From assembly GCF_029868745.1 (NCBI RefSeq), contig NZ_JARWOP010000226.1, forward strand, positions 1 through 64,000: DNA of 64,000 bases. Reading direction: 5' to 3'. The first letter of the stretch is position 1. The number at the start of each line of letters is the position of its first letter. The position numbers and the translations under genes were made by a program. Source of the stretch: Nocardia wallacei. Its GTDB lineage: Bacteria > Actinomycetota > Actinomycetes > Mycobacteriales > Mycobacteriaceae. A model generated the notes under the pieces. The model was not told where the DNA came from. It did not search any database and saw only the letters and a list, made by a program, of their open reading frames with translations. Shown here in pieces: positions 18,376 through 26,423 of this stretch.

Positions 18376-18534
18376 ATGAACTGGCGTACAAGGCTTTTCA
18401 TGTTCGAAGGCGGGATGCTCGAACTTCGCGAGTACGACTACGAAGCAGGTCAGGATGACTCCGGTTCGTATGCCGATCGGGACAGCGATGTTGACTCCGG
18501 GATCGACGAGACGACCGCTGCGGAGGCGTCGTGA
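18376..18534 (+). CDS. Small acidic hypothetical protein
   Basis: A 52-residue protein (MNWRTRLFMFEGGMLELREY, then an Asp/Ser/Glu-rich tail). The same frame is open up to 18124, but ATG 18376 has a perfect CGGAGG five bases upstream and is preferred. The tail (QDDSGSYADRDSDVDSG) is highly acidic and probably disordered. It overlaps the next gene by 4 nt (GTGA). Function is unknown; coupling with a tiny membrane protein, opposite an Scr1/DUF6879 cassette, suggests a shared regulatory or effector role. Confidence 0.55.
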   Translation: MNWRTRLFMFEGGMLELREYDYEAGQDDSGSYADRDSDVDSGIDETTAAEAS

Positions 18535-18671
18535 GCTTGGCGTTCGGGTTGTTCGTTGTCATCGCTATCCCGCTGACGGTTCTGGCCATCTGTGTTTTGT
18601 GGCCCGACGAGCCGCCGAAAGACCGTACGGTGGGGGCGATTCGCGACCGGATAGAGCGCGATGAGGGCTGA
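18531..18671 (+). CDS. Tiny single-pass membrane protein
   Basis: A 46-residue protein with GTG start at 18531 overlapping the previous stop (GTGA) and GGAGG at 18522-18526. Residues 3-24 form one hydrophobic segment (LAFGLFVVIAIPLTVLAICV) followed by a charged tail (WPDEPPKDRTVGAIRDRIE). It resembles small membrane-tethered peptides, but no family is recognised. It ends 20 bp before the convergent TrmH gene. Confidence 0.55.
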   Translation: MSLAFGLFVVIAIPLTVLAICVLWPDEPPKDRTVGAIRDRIERDEG

Positions 18672-18691
18672 GGGGCCGGATTGCCGGGCGC

Positions 18692-19423
18692 CTACCAGGC
18701 TCGGGTGAGGTCTCCGTGTTGGCTTATCCAGGAGTGCATGGCTATGCCTGCGGCTACGCCGGCGTTGATGCTGCGGGTGGAGCCGAATTGGGCTATGGAG
18801 ACGGTCATTACGGCGGCTTGTTTGGCTTGGTCGGTGACGCCGGGGCCTTCCTGGCCGAACAGGAGGAGGCAGTTGCGGGGGAGGCGGGCGGTTTCCAGGG
18901 GGATCGATCCGGGGACGTTGTCCACGGCTACGACGGTGAGTTCCTCGCGGGCGGCGAAATCGAGCAGGGTCGCTACGTCGGGGTGGTGGACGATGTGCTG
19001 GTAGCGGTCGGTGACCATGGCGCCGCGGCGGTTCCAGCGGCGGCGGCCGACGATGTGCACGGCGGCCGCGGCAAAGGCGTTGGCGGTGCGCACCACCGTG
19101 CCGATGTTGGCGTCGTGCCCGAAATTCTCGATGGCGACGTGGAAGGGGTGGCGGCGGCGGTCGATGTCGGCGACGATCGCCTCGCGCGTCCAATAGCGGT
19201 AGGCGTCCACGACATTGCGGCGGTCGCCGTGCGCGAGCAGTTCCGGATCCAGGCGCGGATCGTCCGGCGGCTCGGTACCGAATTCCTCCCACCAGGAGCC
19301 GACGCCGTGCGGATGCTCGCCCCATTCGGTGGGGCCCGGCTCGCCCTGTGACGCGTCGATGCCCCGCTGATCCGCCGCGTCCTCCGCCCGCCACTGCACA
19401 TCGTCATCGTGCCGTATCACCAC
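18692..19423 (-). CDS. TrmH/SpoU-family RNA 2'-O-methyltransferase (Rv0380c-like)
   Basis: A 243-residue SPOUT methyltransferase. The three SpoU motifs are present: NFGHDANIGTVVRTANAF (~100), LLLFGQEGPGV (~186) and GSTRSINAGVAAGIAMHSW (~213), which form the AdoMet-binding trefoil knot and carry the catalytic Arg and Asn. It is expected to methylate a ribose in tRNA or rRNA; the target is not deducible. An N-terminal extension of ~75 residues rich in Asp, Glu and Trp precedes the catalytic domain. Two GTG codons lie at the start (19423 and 19420). Confidence 0.9.
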   Translation of the reverse strand: MVIRHDDDVQWRAEDAADQRGIDASQGEPGPTEWGEHPHGVGSWWEEFGTEPPDDPRLDPELLAHGDRRNVVDAYRYWTREAIVADIDRRRHPFHVAIENFGHDANIGTVVRTANAFAAAAVHIVGRRRWNRRGAMVTDRYQHIVHHPDVATLLDFAAREELTVVAVDNVPGSIPLETARLPRNCLLLFGQEGPGVTDQAKQAAVMTVSIAQFGSTRSINAGVAAGIAMHSWISQHGDLTRAW

Positions 19424-19450
19424 GATGTCACCGCATACCGGCCGGACCGA

Positions 19451-19774
19451 TCACGACGCCGAGGCGCCGATCGCGATCGCGATGATGACGAAGTAGAGCA
19501 CCAGCATCAGCAGACCGAACCCGACCAGCACGGTTGACACGATGCCCAGCACATAGCCGACCTGCGCGTTGGTGCGCCCGCCGTACATGCCGCCGGAAGC
19601 GTCGATCTCGTTGACCACGCGCCGCCCCATCACCCACGCGAACGGTCCCACCAGGCCGCAGAGCAGGCTGACGATTCCCAGGATCAGTACCGTGGTGGCC
19701 TGCGGATGCTCGGGAGGCTGATACGGCATGTAGCCGTAACCGCCGTACTGCGGCGGCGGAGGGGGATAACTCAC
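19451..19774 (-). CDS. DUF4190 small membrane protein
   Basis: A 107-residue membrane protein with a Pro/Tyr-rich N-terminus (MSYPPPPPQYGGYGYMPYQ), two transmembrane segments (ATTVLILGIVSLLCGLVGPF and VGYVLGIVSTVLVGFGLLML extended to the C-terminus) and between them a short loop with GRRVVNEIDASGG, the DUF4190 hallmark. Function is unknown. It is upstream of the TrmH gene on the same strand (27-bp gap) and divergent from the sensor kinase. Confidence 0.8.
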   Translation of the reverse strand: MSYPPPPPQYGGYGYMPYQPPEHPQATTVLILGIVSLLCGLVGPFAWVMGRRVVNEIDASGGMYGGRTNAQVGYVLGIVSTVLVGFGLLMLVLYFVIIAIAIGASAS

Positions 19775-19902
19775 CGCGTCATCGTAGTCGCGGCGGTGCT
19801 CCCGGACGACCGGACCGGACGGCTTACGGTGGGGCTACCCACACCGGGCATTCGGTGGGTCGCTCCCTCGATTCCCGCCACGCCCGCGACCAGCATGGAG
19901 TC

Positions 19903-21276
19903 ATGACCGAGACCTTCGCCGAACCGACCCTCGCGCTCGAGCGCCCCGATCGGCCGCCGCTGACCGCCGGCCGGGTGTTCCGCGCGCTGCTACGCGCCCC
20001 GTTCGAGGCCCGGACCTGGAAGGATTTCGCCTACCTGGTGGTGGCCTGCGTGCTCGGCGGCGTCGCCGTGGTCTGGCTGTTCGCCGGATTCGGCGCGGGG
20101 CTGTACACCTCGATCTTCCTGCTCGGCATTCCGCTGCTGGCCCTGGTGCTGCTGGCCGGGCGGCTCTGGGGCCGGGTCTACCGCGCCGTCGGCGCGACGC
20201 TGCTGGATACGCCGATGCCCGCGCCGCCCGACTTCGCGCCGCGGCCCGGCCCGCTCGGGTGGCTGCGCAGCGCCTTCACCGACCGCACGTCGTGGCGGGC
20301 GCTGGTGTTCCTGATCGCCGAGGTGGCGCTGGGGTTGTTCGCCGGATACGTCGTGCTGGTCGTCATCGCGATGACGGTGTTCACCGCGATCTCTCCCCTC
20401 CCCTGGGCCGTCTTCCATCCGGTGAACGTGGACGAGCAAGGGCGCGAACATCATTCGCTGGCCCAGTTCGGCGACTTCTACGTCGACTCCTGGCCGCGGG
20501 TGCTCGCCATGGCCGCGGTCGGTGTGCTCGGCTGCTTCCTGCTGCCGTGGCTGGTGCGCGGTGTGGCGTGGCTGCACAAGCAGCTGTCGCTGGCCCTGCT
20601 CACCCCGACCGCCCGCGACCGCCGGATGGTCGAGTTGCAGGAGAGCCGCCGGGTCGCGGTGGCGGATTCGGCCGCGACACTGCGGCGGCTGGAACGCGAT
20701 CTGCACGATGGCACCCAGGCGCGGCTGGTCACCATCGCCATGGCGCTCGGCCGCGCCGAGGAACGCCTCGCCGCCGGTGGCGACCCGGCCGACCTGATCG
20801 CCGACGCCCACGCCGGTTCCAAGGAGGCCCTCGCCGAACTGCGAGAACTGGTGCGCGGCATCCATCCGCCGGCGCTGGAGCTGGGTCTGGAACCGGCCCT
20901 GGAGACGTTGACGGCCCGCTGCGCCGTGCCGGTCGAACTGCGGATGCGGTTGCCGCAACGGCCGAATCCGGCGATCGAGGCGATCGCCTACTTCTCCGTC
21001 GCCGAGTTGCTCACCAACGTGGTGAAGCATTCGGGCGCCACCCGCGCCTGGGTGTCGGTGCTGCCGAGCGGGCACAGCATCGCCGTCGAGGTCCGCGACG
21101 ACGGGCACGGCGGCGCCCGGCAACCGGCGGTGCCGACCGGCGAAACCGTTGTGAGCGGCGGGCTTTCGGGCCTGGCCGCGCGGGCGCGCGCCGTCGACGG
21201 CACCCTCACGGTGGACAGCCCGGCCGGTGGCCCCACCATCGTCACGGTGACGTTGCCGACCGAGGGACCGCGATGA
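19903..21276 (+). CDS. NarL-type sensor histidine kinase
   Basis: A 457-residue membrane kinase. Four or five hydrophobic segments cover ~45-95, ~135-165 and ~200-225 and correspond to the putative sensor domain of this family. Then come a HisKA_3 dimerisation domain with phospho-acceptor His ~268 in RDLHDGTQARLVTIAMALG, and an HATPase_c domain (AELLTNVVKHSGATRAWVSV, VRDDGHGGA, GLSGLAARARAVDGTL). The ATG at 19903 is preceded by GGAG and is preferred to the upstream in-frame codon at 19855. Its stop overlaps the response regulator start (ATGA), so the two form one operon. The signal sensed is unknown. Confidence 0.9.
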   Translation: MTETFAEPTLALERPDRPPLTAGRVFRALLRAPFEARTWKDFAYLVVACVLGGVAVVWLFAGFGAGLYTSIFLLGIPLLALVLLAGRLWGRVYRAVGATLLDTPMPAPPDFAPRPGPLGWLRSAFTDRTSWRALVFLIAEVALGLFAGYVVLVVIAMTVFTAISPLPWAVFHPVNVDEQGREHHSLAQFGDFYVDSWPRVLAMAAVGVLGCFLLPWLVRGVAWLHKQLSLALLTPTARDRRMVELQESRRVAVADSAATLRRLERDLHDGTQARLVTIAMALGRAEERLAAGGDPADLIADAHAGSKEALAELRELVRGIHPPALELGLEPALETLTARCAVPVELRMRLPQRPNPAIEAIAYFSVAELLTNVVKHSGATRAWVSVLPSGHSIAVEVRDDGHGGARQPAVPTGETVVSGGLSGLAARARAVDGTLTVDSPAGGPTIVTVTLPTEGPR

Positions 21277-21935
21277 CCGAGACCGGCCGGGCGCTGCGCA
21301 TCGTGATCGCCGAGGACAGCGCGATCCTGCGCGACGGCCTGGCCGGACTGCTCACCGACCGCGGCCACGAGGTGGTCGACATGGTCGGCGACGCGGTGCG
21401 ATTGAGCGAAGTGGTCGCCGAGCACCGGCCCGACGTGGCGGTGGTGGATGTGCGGATGCCGCCGTCGTTCACCGACGAGGGGCTGCTGGCCGCGATCGAG
21501 CTACGGCGCAAATTCCCCGATGTCGGGGTGCTGGTGTTCTCCCAATGGGTCGAAACCCGCTACGCGACCGAACTTCTCGCGGGCGGCGCCAGCGGAGTGG
21601 GATATCTGCTCAAGGACCGGGTGGCCGATGTGCGCGAGTTCGTCGACGCCCTGCAGCGGGTCGCCACCGGCGGCACCGCGCTGGACCCGGAGGTGGTGAG
21701 CCAGTTGATGGGCGCTGCGCGCCAGCAGGATTCGCTGACCCGGCTGACCCCGCGCGAACGCGAGGTCCTGGAACTCATGGCACAGGGACTCACCAACGCC
21801 GGCATCGCGCAGGCCCTGACCGTCACCGAACGCGCGGTGGAGAAGCACATCGGCAATATCTTCCTGAAACTGGAGCTGCCGCCGTCGGACACCCATCACC
21901 GGCGAGTCCTGGCGGTGCTGCGGCTGCGCGGGTGA
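21273..21935 (+). CDS. NarL/LuxR-type response regulator
   Basis: A 220-residue response regulator. The receiver domain (residues 1-125) has acidic pocket IAEDSAILRD, phospho-acceptor Asp59 in AVVDVRMPP, and the Lys of YLLKDRV. The C-terminal LuxR helix-turn-helix (~155-215) reads LTPREREVLELMAQGLTNAG through ERAVEKHIGNIFLKL. ATG 21273 overlaps the kinase stop by 4 nt. It is the partner of the upstream kinase. No target is obvious in the window. Confidence 0.9.
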   Translation: MTETGRALRIVIAEDSAILRDGLAGLLTDRGHEVVDMVGDAVRLSEVVAEHRPDVAVVDVRMPPSFTDEGLLAAIELRRKFPDVGVLVFSQWVETRYATELLAGGASGVGYLLKDRVADVREFVDALQRVATGGTALDPEVVSQLMGAARQQDSLTRLTPREREVLELMAQGLTNAGIAQALTVTERAVEKHIGNIFLKLELPPSDTHHRRVLAVLRLRG

Positions 21936-21965
21936 GCCACCTCGGTGGGCCGCCCCGATGGTCTA

Positions 21966-22025
21966 AGCGGACACAAATCGCCGCGAGATGGCATTCATTG
22001 CCGCCCAACACCGTTTCGTGTCCGC
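21966..22025. repeat. Palindromic dispersed repeat, copy A
   Basis: A ~60-bp imperfect palindrome beginning AGCGGACACAAATCG and ending CGTTTCGTGTCCGC, with centre GGCATTCATTGCC. It aligns without gaps over 41 nt to copy B at 42090-42130 (AGCGGACACAA, CGAGA, GGCA, TTGCCGCCC conserved). The stop codon of the minus-strand YhhN gene (21995-21997) and its last ~8 codons lie inside. It could act as a bidirectional terminator between the convergent response regulator and YhhN genes. Confidence 0.7.
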
Positions 22026-22717
22026 GTAGGCCGGTGTGCATGGGCACGCGGGTCGGTGAGGAGATACTGGGCCGCGGCGTAGGTCGCCAGGATGACGCCC
22101 TCGGTGAGGCGGCGTGAGCGGTCGGTGCGGGCGAACAGGCGGCGGAGCACGATCAGGCCATCGGACACCGTGAACAGCAGCGCCCCCGCACCCAGCCTGC
22201 TGCGCGGGTCGCGGCCCGGAAGGTTAGTTCCGGCAATGCTTTTCGCCGTCGGAGCTAGCGCCGGATCGGAGGCCAGCACAGCCGCGGTCCCCAGCGTGGC
22301 CCCGTATGCCGAGAGCGGCACGGCGAGGTTCGGGGCCTTCGCCCGCAGCAGCGCGCCCGCGCCGAGCCACGCCGCCAGCCGCGGCAGCGCCACGGCGGCC
22401 CGCGGCCGGGCGCCCGAACGACACCAGAGCACCGAGTAACCGGTCTGCATCACCGCGAAAGCCGAAGCGCCCGCGACCAATCGGCGGTCGTCGTCGGGCT
22501 CGATGAGCAGCACGTCACCGACCGTCGCGGCGCCCAGCGCGCCCAGCAGCACCCGGCGCTCGGCGGGCGCCACGTCCCCGCTGTGCAGCACGTCGGCGGC
22601 CAGCAGCGGCATCAGCAAAGGCTTCGTCGCCCACTGCCACCGGTCCCGACCGGTGAGCGCGCCGAACACCGTGGCGGCGGCAGCGGCGGCATAGGCCGCC
22701 CGGAAAGGCCGAACCAT
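21995..22717 (-). CDS. YhhN/TMEM86 family (lysoplasmalogenase-like) membrane protein
   Basis: A 240-residue polytopic membrane protein of the YhhN family, whose studied vertebrate members hydrolyse lysoplasmalogens. Hydrophobic helices run throughout; family motifs are WATKPLLMPLLAADVLHSGD near residue 30, GALGAATVGDVLLIEPDD with conserved Gly-Asp, and LGAGALLFTVSDGLIVLRRL near 185. The frame is open far upstream, but that overlaps fabH; ATG 22717 lies 5 nt after the fabH stop and gives the normal length. It is the last gene of the SDR-pyrE-fabH operon. The C-terminal residues are encoded by the palindromic repeat. Confidence 0.8.
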   Translation of the reverse strand: MVRPFRAAYAAAAAATVFGALTGRDRWQWATKPLLMPLLAADVLHSGDVAPAERRVLLGALGAATVGDVLLIEPDDDRRLVAGASAFAVMQTGYSVLWCRSGARPRAAVALPRLAAWLGAGALLRAKAPNLAVPLSAYGATLGTAAVLASDPALAPTAKSIAGTNLPGRDPRSRLGAGALLFTVSDGLIVLRRLFARTDRSRRLTEGVILATYAAAQYLLTDPRAHAHRPTRTRNGVGRQ

Positions 22718-22722
22718 CTCGC

Positions 22723-23778
22723 TCAGAAGCTCGGCTGCAGCGGCTTGGGCGGCAGCGTCACGACTTGACCGGCGTAGCTCAGACCCGCACCGAAGCCGAG
22801 CACCAGCGCCAGCTGACCGCCCTTGGCCTTGCCGGTCACCAGCATCTCCTCGATCGCCAGCGGGATCGAGGCCGCCGAGGTGTTGCCCGTGTTCTCGATA
22901 TCGCCCGCCATCGGAATGTCCTCGGCGAGGCCGAGATTCTTCTTCATCAGCTCGTTGATGCGCGCGTTGGCCTGATGCGGCACGAACACCTCGATGTCCT
23001 CCTTGGCCACCCCGGACCGCTCGAGCGCGGTGGACAGCGCCCGCGGCAGCGTGACCGCGGCCCAGCGGAACACCCGCGGCCCCTCCATCCGCAGCGACAT
23101 CCGGCCCACCGGCTCGAGGGCCGGATCGGTGCCCTGCAGCGCCTGCGCCTTGTTCATGAACTCGAGAAAGTCGACGTCCTGCGCGATCGCCCCGGCGTTC
23201 TCGCCGTCGCTGCCCCACACCGTCGGCGAGATGCCGTTCTCCTCGCTGGGCCCGATGACGACCGCGCCCGCGCCGTCGCCGAAGATCATCGCGGTACCGC
23301 GGTCGGTCGGGTCCAGGCCGACGGTCATCGTCTCCGCGCCGATCACCAGCACGTATTCGGCCGAACCGGCCCGGATCAGATCCGCCGCCACCCCGACCCC
23401 GTAGCCGAAGCCACCGCAGCCGGAGGTCAGGTCGAAGGCCGGGATGCCGTTCATCCCCAGGTCGTACGCCACGGCCGGAGCGCCGTGCGGGGTCAGTTGC
23501 AACCAGCTGGAGGTGGCGAGCACCAGCGTGTTGATCCTCGAGCGGTCGACGCCGCTGTTGACGATCGCGCGCTCGCCCGCGGCCGCGGCCATCGACCGCA
23601 GCGTCTCGTCGCCGGAGATCCAGCGGCGGTTGCGGATGCCGGTACGTTCGAAGATCCATTCGGGGGTGGAGTCGAGAACCTCGCACACCTCGGCGTTACT
23701 GACGATCCGCCGTGGCCGATAGGCGCCGATGCCGAGCATCGCGACATTCTCGCGGCCCTTGTTTACTGCGATATTCAC
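22723..23778 (-). CDS. fabH: Beta-ketoacyl-ACP synthase III
   Basis: A 351-residue thiolase-fold condensing enzyme with the KAS III triad: Cys121 in LTSGCGGFGYG, His268 in FVPHQANAR and Asn299 in NTGNTSAAS, plus the C-terminal LVLGFGAGLSYAGQVV block. It would condense an acyl-CoA starter with malonyl-ACP to open a FAS-II cycle. The starter cannot be told from sequence. GTG 23778 overlaps the pyrE stop (GTGA), so it is co-translated after pyrE. Sequence similarity to actinobacterial FabH is clear, but whether it is the main FAS-II initiator or a paralogue is open. Confidence 0.88.
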   Translation of the reverse strand: MNIAVNKGRENVAMLGIGAYRPRRIVSNAEVCEVLDSTPEWIFERTGIRNRRWISGDETLRSMAAAAGERAIVNSGVDRSRINTLVLATSSWLQLTPHGAPAVAYDLGMNGIPAFDLTSGCGGFGYGVGVAADLIRAGSAEYVLVIGAETMTVGLDPTDRGTAMIFGDGAGAVVIGPSEENGISPTVWGSDGENAGAIAQDVDFLEFMNKAQALQGTDPALEPVGRMSLRMEGPRVFRWAAVTLPRALSTALERSGVAKEDIEVFVPHQANARINELMKKNLGLAEDIPMAGDIENTGNTSAASIPLAIEEMLVTGKAKGGQLALVLGFGAGLSYAGQVVTLPPKPLQPSF

Positions 23779-24320
23779 CCGAGCGCCAGATCCTTCAACC
23801 CGAGAATCGAGCGGTACTCCAATCCCTCGGCGGCGATCACCTGGTCCGCGCCGGTCTCCCGGTCGACCACGGTGGCCACGCCCACCACCGTGGCACCCGC
23901 GTCGCGCAGCGCGCGCACCGCGGTGAGCGGGGAGTTGCCGGTGGTCGTGGTGTCCTCCACGACCAGCACCCGCTTGCCCGTCACCTCCGGGCCCTCGATC
24001 TGGCGCTGCATGCCGTGCGTCTTGGCGGCCTTGCGCACCACGAACGCGTCCAGCGGACGGCCGGGCGCGTGCAGCATCGCCAGCGCCACCGGGTCGGCGC
24101 CCATGGTGAGACCGCCGACGGCGTCGAAATCCCAGTCGGACACCAGTTCCCGCAGTAGCTTGCCGATCAACGGCGCCGACTGGTGCTGCAACGTCGCCCG
24201 GCGCAGGTCGACGTAGTAGTCGGCCTCCTTGCCCGACGACAGGATGACTTTGCCGTGCACGACGGCGAGCTCGCGCACGAGCTCGGCCAATCTGTCTCGG
24301 TCCGTGGTGGACTCGATCAT
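23775..24320 (-). CDS. pyrE: Orotate phosphoribosyltransferase
   Basis: A 181-residue type I phosphoribosyltransferase converting orotate and PRPP to OMP in pyrimidine synthesis. The PRPP-binding motif VLVVEDTTTTGNS lies near residue 117, FVVRKAAKTHGM near 86, and the N-terminal KVILSSGKEADYYVDLRRAT near 25. ATG 24320 gives the family length; the longer open frame overlaps the SDR gene. It sits 5 nt after the SDR gene and overlaps fabH by 4 nt. It corresponds to Rv0382c. Confidence 0.95.
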   Translation of the reverse strand: MIESTTDRDRLAELVRELAVVHGKVILSSGKEADYYVDLRRATLQHQSAPLIGKLLRELVSDWDFDAVGGLTMGADPVALAMLHAPGRPLDAFVVRKAAKTHGMQRQIEGPEVTGKRVLVVEDTTTTGNSPLTAVRALRDAGATVVGVATVVDRETGADQVIAAEGLEYRSILGLKDLALG

Positions 24321-24325
24321 CGTCG

Positions 24326-25138
24326 TTATGTCCTTCCGCGTGCGTTGAACATGCCTCGGTTGAGGCGGACCTGCACGGACCGCGGGATCAGTCCGGCGAC
24401 CGCCGTCAGCGCTTTGTACTGCACACCGGGCACGCTGATCGCCCGGTCCTTCGCCAGGTCGCGCAGCGAAGCGGCCACGACCTGATCGACACTGAGCCAC
24501 ATCGGTTTCGGCAGCGAAGACATTTCTATGCCTGCCCGCCGATGGAATTCGGTGCGCACGAATCCGGGACACAGGGCCTGCACCCGGACCCCGGTTCCGG
24601 CCAGTCCGCCGGCCAATCCCTCGCTGAAGGATATGACGTAGGCCTTGGAAGCCGAATAGGTCGAGCCGCGGCCGGGTACCAGCCCGGCGACGCTGGCGAC
24701 GTTCACCACCGACCCCTTCGCGGCCGCGATCATCGGCGGCAGCGCGGCGCGGGTCAACCGCACCACGGAGGTGACGTTGACATCCAGTTGCGCCTGCAAC
24801 CGCTCCGGATCGACCGTCCAGAACTCGCCGCTCAGGCCGAAACCCGCGTTGTTGACCAGGAATTCGACGCCCTTGCCCACGCGCTCCGCCACGCGGTCGC
24901 GGTCGGCGGCCGCGGCCAGATCGGCGCCCAGGACCTCCGATCGGGTGTCGAAGCGACGGTGTAGCTCGTCGGCCAGGGCGGTGAGCCGCTGCTCGTCGCG
25001 GGCCACCAGCACCAGGTCGTAGCCCAGCGCGGCCAAGCGCTCGGCAAAGCCCCGGCCGATACCGGAGGTGGGGCCGGTGACCACGGCGACGGGACGGATG
25101 GCGCCGGGCAGGCGCGCGGCGGCAGAGGTGTCGGTCAT
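24326..25138 (-). CDS. Short-chain dehydrogenase/reductase
   Basis: A 270-residue NAD(P)-dependent SDR. The cofactor motif [15 protein letters not shown] (~20), NNAGFGLSG (~95), catalytic Ser in [14 protein letters not shown] and YxxxK in YSASKAY (~160) are all intact. A C-terminal hydrophobic/basic stretch ([14 protein letters not shown]) is like SDRs acting on lipid substrates near membranes; the substrate is not known. ATG 25138 was chosen because the Rossmann fold begins 16 residues later. It is second in the operon, 22 nt after the Rv0383c-like gene. Confidence 0.88.
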   Translation of the reverse strand: MTDTSAAARLPGAIRPVAVVTGPTSGIGRGFAERLAALGYDLVLVARDEQRLTALADELHRRFDTRSEVLGADLAAAADRDRVAERVGKGVEFLVNNAGFGLSGEFWTVDPERLQAQLDVNVTSVVRLTRAALPPMIAAAKGSVVNVASVAGLVPGRGSTYSASKAYVISFSEGLAGGLAGTGVRVQALCPGFVRTEFHRRAGIEMSSLPKPMWLSVDQVVAASLRDLAKDRAISVPGVQYKALTAVAGLIPRSVQVRLNRGMFNARGRT

Positions 25139-25160
25139 GCAGCCATCATCCCGCACCCCG

Positions 25161-26342
25161 TCATCGGGGTGCGGGCCCCTGATACGGGCGGAATCCGGGA
25201 TGGAACGGGCCGCCCGGCTGCTCGGGCTGCTCGACGAAATCGTCGTCGAAATCGGCTGCGGGGGAATCGCTCTCGTCGTCGTCCGGCAGTTCCTCGGCGG
25301 GCGGCCAGTCGCGGCGGACACGGTTGCGCGGGTCGGGCACGACGGCCAGTTGCGGGCGGCGCGGCGGCTCGGGTTCCGTCTCGCCGGCGATATCGCCGAG
25401 CAGCGGGGCGAAGTCGGAGTCGCCTGCCGCGTACTCGTAGCGCCGGCCCTCGTCGAAGCGGGAATCGTCGTCGGCGTCGCGGTCGGCAGGAGGGCGGTCG
25501 GCGGGGGCGCGGTCGGCGTCGGGCTCGCGGTCCTCGCGGTAGCGCCGGTCCGCCACGAACTCGCGATCGTCGAAGTCCCGCTCCCCGTCGTAGGTGCGGC
25601 GGTCGGCGAACTGCGAACCCTCGTCGAAACGCGAATCCTGGTCCTGCGGCGGCTGTTCCGGCCGGGGACGACCCGGATCGTGCGGATCCGGTTCGCGCGG
25701 TTCGGCTTCCCGGCGGCCGCTGTCGCCGCCCGCCACGGGCGGCAGCACGTGCAGCAGGCCCGACAGCCGCAGCACGGCGTCGATGGCGGCCTCCCACTCC
25801 CGTGATGACGTGCCCACCGAGAGCATGCCGAGGGTCCAGTTACCCTCGCTCCACAGCTGCTGCACGGAATCCGGCAGGGATTCGATGAACGCCACCATGC
25901 GCTGGTCGACGGCGTGGCGGGCGATGTCCGGGTTGGTCGCGAAGACCACCCGATCGCCGATCGCGCCGAGCAACTCCAGATCGTGGTCCTTCGGCGGCGC
26001 GGCCGTCTTCAACCGCAGGTCGATGTCGATATCGGAGCCGATCTGGCGGCGCACCGCGACCAGCGTGGCCGCGTCCTCCAGATCGAACAGCACGAATTTC
26101 TCGCCCTTGCGGTTGCCGGAGACCACGTCCACCGCGGACAGATAGCCGAGTTTGGCCATCGCGCCGCGGCGCCAGTTGGCCGCCAGCGACGGCTCGACCG
26201 AGACATAGGTGTATCCCTGGGATTTTGCCCAGACCTGCCGCACATGACCGGTCCGCTGGCGCTGGAGGCGGTCGAAATACAGCAGCACGATCGCACCCAC
26301 CAGTGCGATCGCCGCGAGTCCGAACCAGATTGCTGCCGTCAT
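25161..26342 (-). CDS. Membrane-anchored protein with Asp/Arg-rich tail (Rv0383c-like)
   Basis: A 393-residue protein. One N-terminal transmembrane segment ([20 protein letters not shown]) is followed by a globular domain to ~residue 205 with [20 protein letters not shown] and [20 protein letters not shown], then a long disordered tail dominated by Asp, Arg and Pro ([19 protein letters not shown]). Position between clpB and pyrE and the N-terminal half fit Rv0383c, an exported or membrane protein of unknown role. The tail has no counterpart that I remember. ATG 26342 is preferred over the longer frame to 26375. It heads the five-gene operon ending in yhhN. Confidence 0.7.
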   Translation of the reverse strand: MTAAIWFGLAAIALVGAIVLLYFDRLQRQRTGHVRQVWAKSQGYTYVSVEPSLAANWRRGAMAKLGYLSAVDVVSGNRKGEKFVLFDLEDAATLVAVRRQIGSDIDIDLRLKTAAPPKDHDLELLGAIGDRVVFATNPDIARHAVDQRMVAFIESLPDSVQQLWSEGNWTLGMLSVGTSSREWEAAIDAVLRLSGLLHVLPPVAGGDSGRREAEPREPDPHDPGRPRPEQPPQDQDSRFDEGSQFADRRTYDGERDFDDREFVADRRYREDREPDADRAPADRPPADRDADDDSRFDEGRRYEYAAGDSDFAPLLGDIAGETEPEPPRRPQLAVVPDPRNRVRRDWPPAEELPDDDESDSPAADFDDDFVEQPEQPGGPFHPGFRPYQGPAPR

Positions 26343-26423
26343 CGCCACCGAGTCTAGTTCCCGCGCGCCCGGCACGGTGGGTGCCCGCCGCTGTGTCTCC
26401 TCGCCGCGCCCGACAGCGGGGTG

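Noticed and set aside
18124..18534. A 136-residue version of the small acidic protein
   Set aside because: The upstream 84 codons cover the divergent promoter and direct repeats; ATG 18376 has a perfect ribosome binding site.
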